Position numbers and translations under genes: made by a program. Below the pieces are notes generated by a model. That model saw nothing but the letters and a program-made list of their open reading frames with translations. It did no database searches and was not told the origin of the DNA. Source: Tolypeutes matacus (taxonomy: Eukaryota; Chordata; Mammalia; Cingulata; Chlamyphoridae). Taken from it: 64,000 nucleotides of DNA. Below are positions 1 through 13,021 of this stretch, piece by piece (position 1 is the stretch's first letter; every line of letters begins with the position of its first letter). The DNA lies in the NCBI GenBank assembly GCA_026826555.1, contig JAKSZT010054334.1, positions 31,898,698-31,962,697 on the forward strand, read 5' to 3'.

Positions 1-715
1 GATCTTCTATAAGGCAGTGAAATTTTGTATTAGTTCTTGTTTGCTGATTTCCTTTAATGATTCTCTAGCAACAAAATGCAATAGCAGCTTCCTATTACAA
101 ATTCTGCCTCAGTTAATGGAATCATTCTTTCCACAGAATAGACCATGATATTTCAACCATTTTTTCCAATTAGTGTTAAAATGGTTTAATTGTGAGATAC
201 CTACACAATATATGTATTAAAATAGACACAAACAAATTCAGCTAGGGGGCAGAGAAAAGAAACAGTAGTAATTTAAAAATAAGGATTGCAAAGTCAGAAG
301 CAAATGAGAGAAGAAACTCAAAACGAGGAGCAAAATAAAATTCACTTGGAGAACTTGAGGAGAAAGGGAAATTGAAATCAAGATTGAGAAGGTCAATCAA
401 AACTAACCCTCTCTGTTCGCACTCTCTATAAATATGTTGCCATTATATTAGGTACTGTGGCTGGAACCCAAGAAACAGAATACACAAGGCAATATCCTTT
501 TACTATCTACTTATATGTATAATGCATCTTGAAAATACAAGGGAAAATGGGTGTTTGAAATGAGCAACTTGAGTTAGATGGGTTTAGTAATCCTGAATAA
601 TGGCCTTAGAATTACCTTGGAACTGAAGAGATTTTTCTCTTCAAGGGTGATTCTTAACTTAAGGAATTTCTTAAGAATATAACATTTGCTCATTTCTTTT
701 CACTGGATTTTTAAA
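1..715. other. AT-rich unique sequence, no gene seen
   Basis: No convincing coding exon, RNA gene or known repeat was recognised in this stretch. It is AT-rich and lacks long open frames. Confidence 0.5.
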
Positions 716-1150
716 ATATTTTTTATTTTTATTTTTAAAGAAGCTTTAGATTACATAAATGTTACATCAAAAATATAGAGGATTCCCATATACCCCACAC
801 CCTCCTCCTCCCACACTTTTCCATTTTAACATCATCTTTCATTAAAATGGTACATTTGTTGCAATTGATGAACACGTATTGAAGCATTGTACTAACCAAG
901 GACTATAGTTTACATTATATTTTACACTTTGCCCCGTGCAATTTTACAAGTTTTGACAAAATGTATAATGGCCTGTAACCGTCATTGCAATGTCATGCAG
1001 GACAATTCCAATGTCCTAAAAATGCCCCCTGTTGTACCTATTCTTCCTTCTTCCTCCCCTTAGAACGTCTGGTGCCATGGCCTTGTATCAATGATACAAG
1101 TTCTTCCATTGCTGGAATAATTGTAAGTCTACTTTAGTACATTGCTTTTC
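716..1150 (-). mobile_element. L1 3'-region-like interspersed repeat, reverse orientation
   Basis: A T-rich start is followed by CCCATATACCCC, then GTACATTTGTTGCAATTGAT, a layout like reverse-oriented 3' regions of xenarthran L1s. A comparable layout (short T-rich edge, CCCAYACAYC-like block, ACATTTGTTA) recurs at 7225 and 49926 in this window. No target-site duplication was identified. Family assignment is by resemblance only; another lineage-specific repeat is possible. Confidence 0.45.
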
Positions 1151-2683
1151 TGTTCTTCACTGAAAAGGCATAACACCTGAAATAAAATTGTGTGTCTGAG
1201 GTAAAAGGTAGTGAAAAAACCACAGGCCCAAACAAAGTTCTCTCACTGTTTTTTCTGTTTCACTCTTGATTTTTTTCCAAGTACAATTTAAGTAATAGTG
1301 ACACCTGGACTTCAATAGGTCTTGCCAGTTAAATATTGGCTGCACAAAAGAGAGGAAAAACTAGAGGTCATTGCTGTTCTTATTCACCAACAAACGAGTT
1401 AACAACATAAAATAAAATAAAATAGGCAAATTGGAAAGTTTGGCAGATTCACAAATTGGCAGGGATATTAAGTTTGTTTATTTATATTCAGTATCTTCTA
1501 AAATTGCTCCCATCTCAACAGTCTCTGGCCATTAGCATACAAAACAAGAATAGACTGTACTCTGGAAATCTTTTCAATTTATAAAAATGCACTCATTGCA
1601 AAGCCTCTGGGCACATGCACAAAATAAACATTAATCTTACTCCTGAGAAACTATTTTATGGATGCTCTTAATTCGTTATGATCTTGCAAGTGGTCTGAGT
1701 GAGATCTGCTAAGTGGATCACTTTTGCCTCACTCCCCACACAGGTGATTTTACAGGGATAGGACAAGAAGGGAATTTCAAACTTCGGAACCTCCACAGAA
1801 GAAACTTGATTTCTGTTTTGAGAAATAAATCTCCCGGAAATGAAACCATGAGTTGCAAACAACTAGCTTGAAATTAAAGTATATCATACAAGTTATGAGT
1901 GGTGTCTACATTTTGTAGCCCCAATTTCACTATGCAGTTAAAATGTCAGGTCATTCAAGAGTGCTATAAATTTGTTGTTGAAAGGAGTGATGCTATTTGC
2001 ATTTTGAGATCATTTCTGTCTAGGCTTCTGATGGAGTCATGGCAATTATAATAATTAATCAGTACTTGGGGTTGCTGAAAATTCTTTTCAGTTTCACAAA
2101 TACAAGTCTTCCTTCATGGGCTAAGGAAAGAGGAATGAAAAAGTAGTAGATTAGGAAAAGTCATTAAGAAAGGACAAATTTTACCCACTCATAGGAGAAG
2201 TGCCATGGAGTCACTGATTTACTTCCTCTTCATGAACACTGTACTCCTAGGAAAATATTACTCTTTAAAAAAATATGTTTTTGATCTGTTGATTGGAACA
2301 TCCTCAGGATTTTCTACATCCTGTTTTATCTCCTTAATGTCATCTCTTATAAGTTTTAATTGGCAAAAATCACCACAATTTTTGTAAAATTAAGAGATAT
2401 ATACATTATTTTTTAAAAATATAACATTGTATGTCTTTTCCAAATGCAAATCCAAAATAAATGAAATTAAAGAAAAGGCTTAAGCTAGGAGTCCTTTTAA
2501 TCCCATTTGCTTTATCCTTAAATTTAACCTATTCATTTACATTGTGTCATTATTGTTTCTATGACCCTCAAATCATATCATAGAATGAATTTCATTTTCT
2601 TCATTTGGATTAATGAAGTTCCTTAAGAATAGAAACTGTGCCTTCTAATTACTTTGTATGACTTGCAGCCACATAGTAATAGA
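1151..2683. other. Unique AT-rich sequence, no gene seen
   Basis: Short ORFs of about 60 codons here show no codon bias, splice context or recognisable domain. I see no repeat I can name. Confidence 0.45.
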
Positions 2684-2971
2684 ATTTATTTTTTTAATTT
2701 TTTGAAGTATAACTTATATGTAGAAATGTACATAAATTATGTGTACAGTGCTCTGAATTCTTACCAATTAAATACATCCATGTGAGCAACAATCAAATCA
2801 AGAAACAGACTGTTATCAGTTACCCAGAAGCCCTCTTCATACTCTCTTCCAGTTACCTTCCCACCTCAACCAAGGTTAACCACTATCTTGACTTCCTAAA
2901 GCTATAAATTACTTTTGTCTGATTTTGAACACTAAATAAATAAAATCATATATTACATATTCTTTATGCCT

Positions 2972-3007
<36 letters not shown>

Positions 3008-4810
3008 ATCATGTTTGTGAGATTCATCTATATTGTATACAGTTATAGTTCGTTAATTCTTATGTCTCTGTACTATTTTATTGAGGGAACATACCACAAT
3101 TTATATATTCCACTGTTGGGTTTTTAACAATTTCCTGCTTTGGGGTATTATAAATATTGCTGCTACAAACATCTTTGTTTATGTCTTTGGTGGAAAGATG
3201 AAACTATATACCTAGAAGTGGAGTCTCTGGTTTCTAAGGGTATGCATAGTTTCAGTTTTAGTAGATCCTGCCAAAGAGTTTCCAAAGTGGTTGTACCAAT
3301 TTACACCCCCTACCAGCAGTATAGGAAAGTTCAGGTTGTTCCACATCCTTTTCAACACTTAGAACTGTCCATACTTTTCTATATAATCATAAATGATGTT
3401 TACTGGTATAACATTGTGCATTTAATTTGGATTCCCCTTATGGCTAATGAAGTTCACCCTGTTCTTATATGTTTTTTGGCCATTTTGATATTATCTTTTG
3501 TTAGGTGCCTTTAAGATGTCTGCCCATTTTTCTATTGAGCTTTCTATTTACTTATTCTTGATTTATAGATATTCTTTCTATAGAATATAGAATATCTATA
3601 GTTCTAGATACTAGTCTTTTTCAGATATTTGAATTTCAGATACGATATCCCTCTGTAGTTTGCTCTTGCACTTTTTTAATGGTGTCTTTTAACAATTACA
3701 AGTTCATGAAATTAATATAGTCCAATTTATCCATTTTTTTTTCTTTTAGAGTTTTTACATTTTGTGTCCTGTTTAAGAAATATTTGCCTACTCTAAGATC
3801 ACAAAGATGTTCTTTTATGGTTTCTTCTAAAAGCCTTATTATTTTTACCATTAAAATACATGTTGAACTGACTTTTGTGTATGGTGTGAGGCCAAGATTT
3901 TAATTTTTTTCCAAGTGAATATCAATTGATCCAGCATCATTTATTGATGGACCTTCCTCTATGCTCTATGTTATATTTGCATAAGTCTGCTGCCAGGATA
4001 GTATGTGTGTGGATCCTGTTTTGGAAGGGGTAGGTCTCTCCCTTCTGTTGTATTGCTCTAACTATATATCTTTGAGTAAATACCACCATCTTATTGAGAT
4101 TTTCCATAGGACTATATCTGATATAGTCCTATATCTTGCTTTGTTTTCTGAATTCAGACTAAATTGTTTTTTCTTGGTCTTTGCATTTCCATAAAGAGGT
4201 TATAATAATATTGTCATTTTCCACAAAATCCTTGTTGAGATTTTGATTGAGATTGTGATGAATCTATAGATCAATTTGAGGAAGATAATATCTAAATAAT
4301 TTTGAGTCTTCTAATCCATGATATATCTGTTTATTTCAGTCCTCTTTACTAACTCTTATTAAGATTTTGTTGCTTTCAGTGCAGTAGTGTTGCTACACAA
4401 TTGCTACATAATTGGTGTTATTTGATGCTGTAAAGAGTATGATTTTTAAATTTTATTTTCTATTTGTTATTGAAATATTAAAATAAAATAGACTTTTTAA
4501 ATTGACCTTGTATGCAGGAGCCTTGCTAAATTCTACAAGTTAGCATGTAAGTTCTTTTGAATTTTCTATGTACAAAATTATATTGTCTGTTGGGGGAAAA
4601 AAAGAAACAGTTGTAGAGTTTTGTTTCTCAATTATTATGCCTATGGGTTTTTGTTTGTTTGTTTGTTTGTTTGTTTGTTTTAATCACTCCACAGCTAGAA
4701 CCTCCAACACAATATAATAGTGGTTATCTTTGTTCTCCATCTGATGGAAAAACTGAATGTTTCATCACTATTATATTTGGGGTAGTTTTTCTTAAATTGA
4801 TTTTTAAATA
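2684..4810 (-). mobile_element. Ancient L1M-type LINE, 5' truncated, reverse orientation
   Basis: The + strand reads like the reverse complement of an L1 3' UTR and the 3' half of ORF2. It shows the TGAAGTATAACTTATATG-like 3' edge, a Cys-rich C-terminal region around 3120-3400, and the ATCCAGCATCATTTATTGA block at about 3930 typical of antisense L1 ORF2. Frames are broken throughout, so it is a decayed copy. It contains a pure T run near 2978-3003 and a GTTT microsatellite at 4652-4682. The upstream (element 5') boundary near 4810 is approximate. Confidence 0.75.
4652..4682. repeat. (GTTT)n microsatellite
   Basis: About seven tandem copies of a GTTT tetramer are read directly inside the old L1 copy. 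Confidence 0.9.
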
Positions 4811-5520
4811 AGAATTAGATTAATTAATCCAATCAATATTAATCTTCCAAATGGTTTGGGAGGTAACATGTTAAATTCATCACTCAAAATATTTTGGCTG
4901 TTTCTTTGGGGCTTGCCAACAGAAGTTTAAAAATTATATTTGAAAATCAATACCATTGCAATAAACTTAATGCCTTATTTTAAATCTAAAAATCAAAATG
5001 ACTTCTTTTTTCATCCCTTATCTTCCCATATTTTCTTTCTAACAATTCTTCAGTTGGTTATTTCTCAATAAATATATGTTAATTGATTAGAAATCAATTC
5101 TGAATTCTCCTCTTCTTCTTTTCTAAAACCAAATTTGAAACACTTCTTTGAATGTAGTTTACTTATAATTCCCTTGTTTTTATTCTTTCAATCACAAGTT
5201 CCAATATAATCTTCTCTTCTATTATATAAAGTCCATCATCAGCTGTGGTCACCTCATACTTTGAAAATAAAAGATATTGATTTGACCCTTTGGCAAATAC
5301 CACACTTACCTGCTCCCATACACTTTCCATTGCCCCTGTCTTTTGCAAGTTCTAGAGTTTCTGAGAAGTTCAGGGTACTTAGCTTGGTTACCTTTATCTA
5401 CAATCTTTGTTTGGTGAACTCTCAGTCTTACTCATGTCATTGTTATCTGTGGCAGAATCTGCTATTGTCTTTCAGTATCCATTGTCTTTCTTACTATTTG
5501 AAGTAAAATCCCCTCCTAAC
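4811..5520. other. Unique AT-rich sequence
   Basis: Nothing recognisable. Two opposite-strand short ORFs overlap near 5200-5350 and look like chance frames. Confidence 0.4.
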
Positions 5521-5890
5521 AGGAAGGCATACCATTGGTCAGTTGTAAGGTAGAGATTATATTTCCTAGTCTCCTTTGCAGCCAGGTATTTGGCTACATT
5601 CCAGCCATTGATATTTGAGATAAAATGATGTATTGAACTTCTGGATCATGTCCTTTAAAAAGGAAGTTGTTTGTCTTTATGCTCCCTCTCCCACTTCCCA
5701 CTGGTTGGGAAAGGGTGATAGATGGAATGGTCACCTTGATCCTAGAAATACTCACCAACTTTGGTCACTTGATGGCCTTTTGCCTGCTGGACCTGACTCC
5801 GGTCTACCCTATGGACTGTAATATGAGAGGGAAATGAACTTCTGTATCCACTGTGTTTGGGTTTTCTTTGTTACAGAAACTTAGCTTGTC
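5521..5890 (+). repeat. Probable ancient MER/LTR-like interspersed repeat
   Basis: It has the pattern of an old mammalian repeat: a TTTCCTAGTCTCCTTTGCAG start, a GC-richer middle with CCTGCTGGACCTGACTCC, and a TTTGGGTTTTCTTTGTTACA end. A similar start and end pattern appears at 46645-47200. I cannot name the family with confidence. The 62-codon ORF at 5633-5821 lies inside it and is not a supported gene. Confidence 0.4.
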
Positions 5891-7214
5891 TTCTATATTA
5901 TTCAATTTTGTTCAGGTTTCTAATCTGTTCTCTTCTCTCTGTCCCACACTGGTTAAGACATGAAACAGTTCCTATACCTTGATTTCACAAAAATGCCACT
6001 CAAACCAGGAAGTGATAGACATTTATTAAAGATATGAGGATAAGAGCAGGGATCTAGTAAAACTCTACATTAGCCTAATATATATTATTAGATTATTAGA
6101 TTTCACTTAGATTTCACTTCCATAGGAAAATATCCAAATCATACTTCCTTCAAGATGTTTCTTACTGGCTGACTCCTTTCTTCATAAAGTTCCTCACACT
6201 CCCACCAAGATGCCTCCTCTGTCTCTCCCCAAAATGTTTTTTCTCTCCAACTCCCCAAAGTTATTATATTGGCAGCTGATAAAAAATGTTTCAAAAATGC
6301 CATTTCCGCCTGCATAATTCTGAGAAAGAATTTCCAGAGTTTCATTCTTATGACGACTCTAACAACAACAATAAAAACTATAAATTTTATTAAGAAAACG
6401 TTAAGAAAATATTTAATTTCTACAAAATATCCCATGGGAACATATTTGGCACAATTTTCACTGATGCCATTCTTATAGTAAAATCTTTTGCCAAATTTTC
6501 CAAGTCAAATAATGTTTTCATGCTCTAATGATGTAGTCTTATACATGTTTTGTACTCTGAAATAAAATTAAGTTATTTTCAAAACCCAAGGTCTTGTTTG
6601 ACTTTTGGCTTCTTAAGTAAATATATGTTTTCTAGGTTGAGTTGAATAGAGCTGAACTGGATTGAATTGAATCAAATCAAATCAAATCGAATTGTGGAAA
6701 TATGCTGTGTTTATTTAGTGAAAGCTGGTTGTAGAATATAATAGAAAATGTAACTTTAAAATAATTCTGTTTTTATCATGAGCACACTGATATTATTAAA
6801 TGATCAGTTCATTTCTGGTCGATTACTTTGTCATTGCTCTCTGTTAATATCTTAGCTCCTGGGTATAAATTTATGATTTTGTTCCTTGGTGATTCTCTGA
6901 GTTAGGTTGTGAAATCAAAGTGATGCATATTACACAGACTGCTCATTAGAACAAAGACGAATATCTTCTTAGATATTTTCTGATCTTTATTTTTGTTCAT
7001 TTGAGCTCAAGTTATATAACATCCTTAGGCTTTAAAGTGCTGATCATGCCAAAGTCTTAAAACCTTGAAACAAGAAGATAGTAGACAGTTGTTGAACTAG
7101 AAATGGAATGGTTGGTTATGCAAAGAACAAATGAATGCAATTTTACCACCCCAAAATGAATACTAGCAAAATTGGAAAACCAACTTATCTTTTCCATACT
7201 TCAGCTCCTTTGTG
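5891..7214. other. Unique AT-rich sequence with a short pentamer repeat
   Basis: No gene or named transposon was seen. Around 6660-6690 there is a small AATCA-type tandem pentamer. Overlapping opposite-strand ORFs at 6139-6478 show no domain. Confidence 0.4.
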
Positions 7215-7904
7215 ATAGGTTTTTGTTTTGTTTTAATATATTTTTATTGCAGAAGTTGTGAACTTACACAACAACCATGCACATGTGTAAAATTCCCATC
7301 AACACCCATTCATAAACATACCACACCATGGTGGAACATTTGTTACAGATTATGAGATATCCTGAGACTATTAACACCAACCATGGCCATAGCACACATT
7401 TGGCACACTTTTTCCATACCCTTAGTTATCAACACAGTACATCTTAGGCATTGATGCAAGAATATTACAGTATTGTAGTTAGCCACAGTTCATAGATCAC
7501 ACTAATTGTATTTTTTCCCTTGTTTCTCCATATTCCCACCACCCTGCAATAGTGACATATATCCACTCTAGCTCACAGAAGCACACTCTTGCATCTGTAC
7601 CATCAACCATGTCTGGGTTCACTGTGTTATTCAGTCCCTAGAGTATTCTCTAGCTTTCTTTCAATTGACATTTACATCCTTGGACTACCCTTTTTCAGCC
7701 TCAATCCCGTTTTTAAACCCACTGCTATTCACTGTAATGTGTTACCATCAACTCTATCCATTTCTACACTTTTACAGTCAAGTTAATTAAAACTTCTCCA
7801 TACATTAAGCATCAGTACTCCTTTGCAGCTCTCCTCTTATCACCTAATAACCTATACTTGAGGTTTTAACTCCATGCATTTATTTTTCATATTTAGTATA
7901 TTAG

Positions 7905-10900
7905 TGAGAACATGCAATAATTGTCATTTGTGTCTGGCTTATTCACTCAGCATAATGTCCTCAAGATTCATCCATGTTATCATATTTGTCCCAATTTCAT
8001 TTCTTCTTACTGTAGCATAGTATTCCACCATATGTATATATCACATTTTGTTTATTCATTCATTTGTTGATGGACATTTGGGTTGTTTCCATCTTTTGGC
8101 AACTGTTAACAATGCCGCTGTGGATATCAGTGTACAGATGTCTGTTTGTGTCACGGTTTTTAATTTTTCTGGATATATTCCTAGTAGAGGAATTGCTGGA
8201 ACATATGGCAGTTCTATATTTAGCTTCCTGAGGAACCGCCAAACTGTCTTCCACAGAGGCTGTACCATTTTACACTCCCACCAACACTGAAGGAATGTTC
8301 CTATTTCTCCTCATTCTCTCCAGCCCTTATTGATTTCTGTTTTTTTTTTAATAACGGCCATTCTATGTGCTGTGAGAGCATATCTCATTGTTGTTTTGAT
8401 TTGCATTTTCCTAATAGCTAGTGATATGGAGCATTTTTTCATGTGCTTTTTTGGCCATTTGTATTTCCTTTTTGGAGAAATGTCTGTTTAGATCTTTTGC
8501 CCATTTTTAAATTGGATTGCTTGCTCATTTGTTGTTGAGTTGTATGTTCTCTTTATATAGGATGGAAATCAAAACCTTATGGGATATGTAGTTTCCAAAT
8601 TATTTCTCCCATTGAGTGGGCTGTCTTTTCACCTTCTTGACAAAGACCTTTGAATCACAGAAGGGTTTAAGTATTATGAGGTCCCATTTATCCATGTTTT
8701 CTTTCATTGCTCATGCTCTTTCATTGTAAGGTTTAAGAGTGCACCACCTATCACCAGGTCTTGAAGATATTTCCCTACATTTTCTTCTAGGAGCATATGG
8801 TTGTAGATTTTATACTTTGATCCATTTTGAGTTAATTTTTGTGTAAGATGTGAGATAGGGGTCCTCTTTCTTTCTTTTGGCTATGGATATCCAGTTCTCC
8901 CAGCACTATTTGTTGAATAGACTGTTCTGCCCCAGTTGGGTAGGTTTGACAGGCTTGTCAAAAATCACTTGACCATAGATGTGAAGGTCTGTTTCTGAAC
9001 CATCAATTTGGTTCCATTGGTATATGTGTCTATCTTTATGTTGGTACCATGCTGTTTTTACCACTTTAACTAGGCAATATGATTTAAAGTCCAGAAGTGA
9101 GAGTCCTCCAAATTTGCTTTTCCCTTGTATGATGTTTCTGGCTATTTGGGATCCCTTAACCTTCCAAATAAATTTGATAATTGTGTTTTCCATTTGTTTA
9201 AAAAAATGCTGGTAGAATTTTTATTGGGATTACATTGAATCTGTATATCAGTTTGGGTAGAATTGACATCTTAATGATATTTAATCTTCCAATCCATGAG
9301 CATGGAATAGTCTTCAATTATTAGGTCTTTTTAAATTTCTATTAACAATGCATTGTAGTTTTCTGAATACAAGTGCTTTATATCCGTGGTTAAGTTTACT
9401 CCTAAATATTTGATCATTTTAGTCACTATTGTAAATGGAACATTTTTCCTGACTTCTTCCTCAGATTGTGCATTACTAGTGTATAGAAGCATCCATTATT
9501 TTTGTGTATTGATCTTGTATCCTGACACTCTACTGAAATCATTTATTAGCTCTAGCAGCTTTGTTGTAGATTTTTTGGGACTTTCTAGGTATAAGATTAT
9601 ATCATCTGCAAATAAGGAAAGTTTTACTTCTTCCTTTCCAATTTGGATGCCTTTTATTTCTTTTTCTTGCCTGATTGCTCTAGCTGGAACATCTAGCACT
9701 ATATTGAACAACAGTGGTAACAGTGGGCATCCTTGTCTTGTTCCTGATCTCAGTGGGGAAGCTTTCAGTCTTTCACCATTAAGTACAATGTTATCTGTGG
9801 GTTTTTCATGTATGGTCTATATCAGGTTGAGAAAATTGAAAATTTCCTTCAATTCCTATCTTTTTTTAGTATTTTTATCAAGAAAGGATGCTGTATTTTG
9901 TCAGATGCCTTTTCTGTGTCAATCGATTGGATCATGTGATTTTTTTCTTCTTTGATTTATTAGGTGGTGTATTATGCTGATTGATTTTCTTGTGTTAACC
10001 ACCCTTGCATGCCTGGTATAAAACCCACTTGATTATGATGAATAACTCTTTTACTTTGTTGTGGGGTTCTATTAGCAAGTATTTTGTTGAGGATTTTTAC
10101 ATCAGTATTCATTAGGGAAATAGGTCTGTAATTTTCTTTTTTTGTAATATCTTTCTCTGGCTTTGATATTAGGGTGATATTGGCTTAATAGAATGAGTTT
10201 GGTAGTGTTCCTTCTTGTTCAATTTTTGGAAGAGCTTGAGTAAGATTCGTATTAAATCTTCTTTTAATGCTTGGTGGAACTCACCTGTGAAACCATCTGG
10301 TCCTGGGCTTTTCATTTTGGGGAGTTGTTTGTTGACTGTTTCAATCTCTTTATTTGTGATTGGCTTATTGAGGTCTTCTATTTCATCTAGGGTGAGTGTA
10401 CATTGTTTGTACATTTCTAGGATTTTTTTTTCCAATTTCATCTTCATTCTCTAGTTTTTTGGTGTGCAGTTGTTCGTAGTGTCCTCTTATGAACTCTTCT
10501 GTTTCTGTGGGGTCAGTAGTAATGACCCTGTTTTCTTTTTTTATTTCATTTATTTGCATCTTCTCTCTTTTTTTCTTTGTCAGTCTAGCTCAAGGTTTGT
10601 TGATTTTTGTTAATCTTCTCAAAGAATCAACTTTTGGTTTTGTTAATTCTCTATTGTTTTTTTGTTCTCAATTGCATTGATTTCTGTTCTGATCTTTGTT
10701 ATTTCATTCCTTCTACTTGCTTTGGGATTACTTTTCTGTTCTTTTTCTAGTCCCTCTAGTTGTGTAGTTAGGTCATTGATTTTAGTTCTTACTTCTTTTT
10801 TAATGTAAGCATTGATGGGTATAAATTTCCCTCTCAGCACTGGCCTTCGCTGCATCCCATAGGTTCTGATATGTTGTGTTCTCATTTTCATTCAACTCGA

Positions 10901-11630
10901 GATATTTATTGATTTCTCTCAAAATTTCTTCTTAGACCCTCTGATTATTTAAGAGTGTGTTGTTTAATCTCCACATATTTGTGAACTTTCCCTTTTTCTG
11001 CCTGTTGTTGATTTCCAATTTTATTCCATTGTGATCAGAGAAAGTGTTTTGTATAAGTTCAATCTTGCTGAATTTATTGAGATCTGCTTTGTGACCCAAC
11101 ATATGGTCTATCCTGGAGAAAGATCCATGAGCACTTGAAAAGAATGAATGTCCTGCTGTTTTGGGGTGCAGTGTTCTGTATATGTCTATTAGGTTTAGAC
11201 CATTTATCAAATTATTCAAGCTGTCTATTTCCTTATTGAACTCTGCTCAGATGTTCTGTCCAATGCTGAGAGTGGTATATTGAAGTATCCAGAAAAAGGG
11301 ATTTATTAATATACAATATCCTTCCTTGTCTCTAAGAACAGTTTTGCTTTTAAAGTCCATTTCATCCAATATAAGTATAGCTACCCCAGCTTTTGTTTGT
11401 TTGTTTGTTTCTGCATGTGTGGATTATCTTTTTCCAGCCTTTCACTTTCAATCATTGGTACCCTTGGATCTAAGGTGAGTCTCTTGTAGACAGCATATAG
11501 ATAGCTCATATTTACTTATCCATTCCACTAGTCTGTGTCTTTAGATTGGGGAGTTTAATCCATTAACATTCAACAATTTTACTGTAAAGGAAGTTCTTAT
11601 ATCACCCATTTTGACCTTTGCATTTTCTGT
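7905..11630 (-). pseudogene. L1 ORF2 pseudogene (endonuclease / reverse transcriptase)
   Basis: Decayed L1 ORF2 read on the minus strand. In intact L1s this protein nicks DNA with an APE-like endonuclease and reverse-transcribes RNA at the nick (target-primed reverse transcription). Visible pieces in order: an endonuclease N-terminus near 11570 (LNVNGLNSP-like), the endonuclease C-terminal SDHNG motif near 11030, the [13 protein letters not shown] segment at 10169-10447, the reverse transcriptase catalytic FADD in the piece 9496-9711 ([14 protein letters not shown]), a C-terminal segment at 8906-9193 and a final segment at 8056-8268 (LLGIYPEKL). These lie in different frames separated by stops, so the gene is broken. 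Start and end are estimates from alignment by eye with the forward L1. Confidence 0.88.
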
Positions 11631-12387
11631 CATATTTTATTTTCTTCACTCTTTTGAGACTTTTAGTTATTTTTACTGATATAATCTTCATTTCCAGACT
11701 CCCTTCCAAGCCTCTCTTTCCTGTCATTTATTTTCAAGCTGTAGCACTCCTTTAATATTTCCTGCAAAGCAGGTCTCTTTGTTATAAACTCTCTCAGTTT
11801 CTATTTATCTGTGAATATTCTAAACTCATCCTCATTTTTGAAAGTCAGTCTTGCCACATATAAGATTCTTGGCTGGCAGTTTTTCTCTTGCAGTATTTTA
11901 AATATATCATACCACTGCCTTCTTGCCTCCATGGTTTCTGATGAGAAATCAGCACTTAATCTTATTGGGTATCCCTTATATGTTATTCATCACTTTTCTC
12001 TTGTTGCTCTCAGAATTCTTTTTGTCTTTGGCATTTGACATTCTGATTAGTTTGTGTCTCAGAGGTGGTCTATGCAGATTTATTTGGATGGGTGTATGTT
12101 ATGCTTCTTGGACACAGAAATCTATTTCCTTCAATAGGGTTGGGAAATTTTCTACCATTATTTCTTCAAATATTCCTTCTGTCCCTTTTCCCTTCTCTTT
12201 TCCTTCTGGGACTCACATGATGCATATGTTTGCATGTCTCTTGTTGTCATTTAGTTCCCTGTGACCCTGTTCATTTTTTCCATTCTTTTCTTCATCTGTT
12301 CTTTTGTATGTTTGCTTTCGGAAGCCATGTCTTCAAGCTCACTGATCCTTCCTTCTGCCTCCTCAAACCTGCTGTTATATGCCTCCA

Positions 12388-12388
<1 letters not shown>

Positions 12389-12422
<34 letters not shown>
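12389..12422. repeat. (TA)n microsatellite at SINE tail
   Basis: Uninterrupted alternating TA of about 34 bp between the duplicated target site and the SINE tail. It was probably seeded by the TATAT end of the target duplication. Confidence 0.9.
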
Positions 12423-12426
<4 letters not shown>

Positions 12427-12596
12427 AAGATTTTATTTATTTATTCATTTATCCCCCCCTTGCTGCTTGTGCTCACTGGGTCAGCTAACCACACCGTGTG
12501 GGCGGGCTTGCCTTCACCAGGAGGCCCTGGGAACCGAACCCGGGACCTCCCATATGGTAAACGGGAGCCCTACTGATTGAGCCACAGCCGCTTCCC
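12394..12596 (-). mobile_element. DAS-type SINE inserted in L1 ORF1
   Basis: On the minus strand it begins GGGAAGCGGCTGTGGCTCAA (tRNA-like A-box region), then a GGGTTCGGTTCCC-like B box and a CAGCAAGGGGGG block, and ends in an A/T-rich tail. It is flanked by TCCAGTATAT at 12384-12393 and 12597-12606. The tail side carries a long (TA)n run (about 12390-12422) that overlaps the duplication. The reverse complement creates a chance ORF with a SPGGPGNRTRD-type peptide. Confidence 0.93.
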
Positions 12597-13021
12597 TCCA
12601 GTATATTTTTAATTTCATTTATTGTGTCTTTCATTCCCATAAGATCTGCTATTTTTCTATGTATGCTTTCAAGTTCTTCTTTGTGCTCATCCAGTGTCTT
12701 CTTAATATCCTTAATCTCTTTAGCCGTCTCATTGAGTTTATTAAGGAGATTTGTTTGAACATCTATGATTAGTTGTCTCAACTCCTTTCTGTCATCTGGA
12801 GGCTCATCTTGTTCCTTTAACTGGGCCATATCTTCCTGTTTCTTGGTATGGATTGTAATTTTTTGTTGGTGTCTTGGCATGTGTCTTACTAGAAGTATTT
12901 ATTCTGGTTGCAGTTTCTTGCTTTAGTTTAGGGCTTTCTTGTCCTTTCTCTCTTGCTGGTTGTATAGTAGGAGCCAAGCATGTAGTTGGTGCTATAAGTA
13001 GTCCATGTTGCCCCAGGAACT

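Larger units (their letters stand above)
11705..12880 (-). pseudogene. L1 ORF1 pseudogene, split by a DAS SINE
   Basis: L1 ORF1 encodes an RNA-binding chaperone that trimerises through a coiled coil. The start codon is at 12878-12880 on the minus strand. The first about 95 codons stay open and show a charged, heptad-like region (KEIKDIKKTLDEHKEELESI) as expected for the coiled coil, then the frame runs into the SINE at 12394-12596. Beyond the SINE the RNA-recognition and C-terminal parts can be followed to about 11705 (matching RLSADFSSETMEARR-type sequence at about 11930), but with in-frame stops and shifts. It is non-functional. Confidence 0.85.

Noticed and set aside
9386..9955. 189-codon plus-strand ORF
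   Set aside because: Antisense of L1 ORF2 in the reverse L1; the true coding sense is the minus strand (FADD motif).
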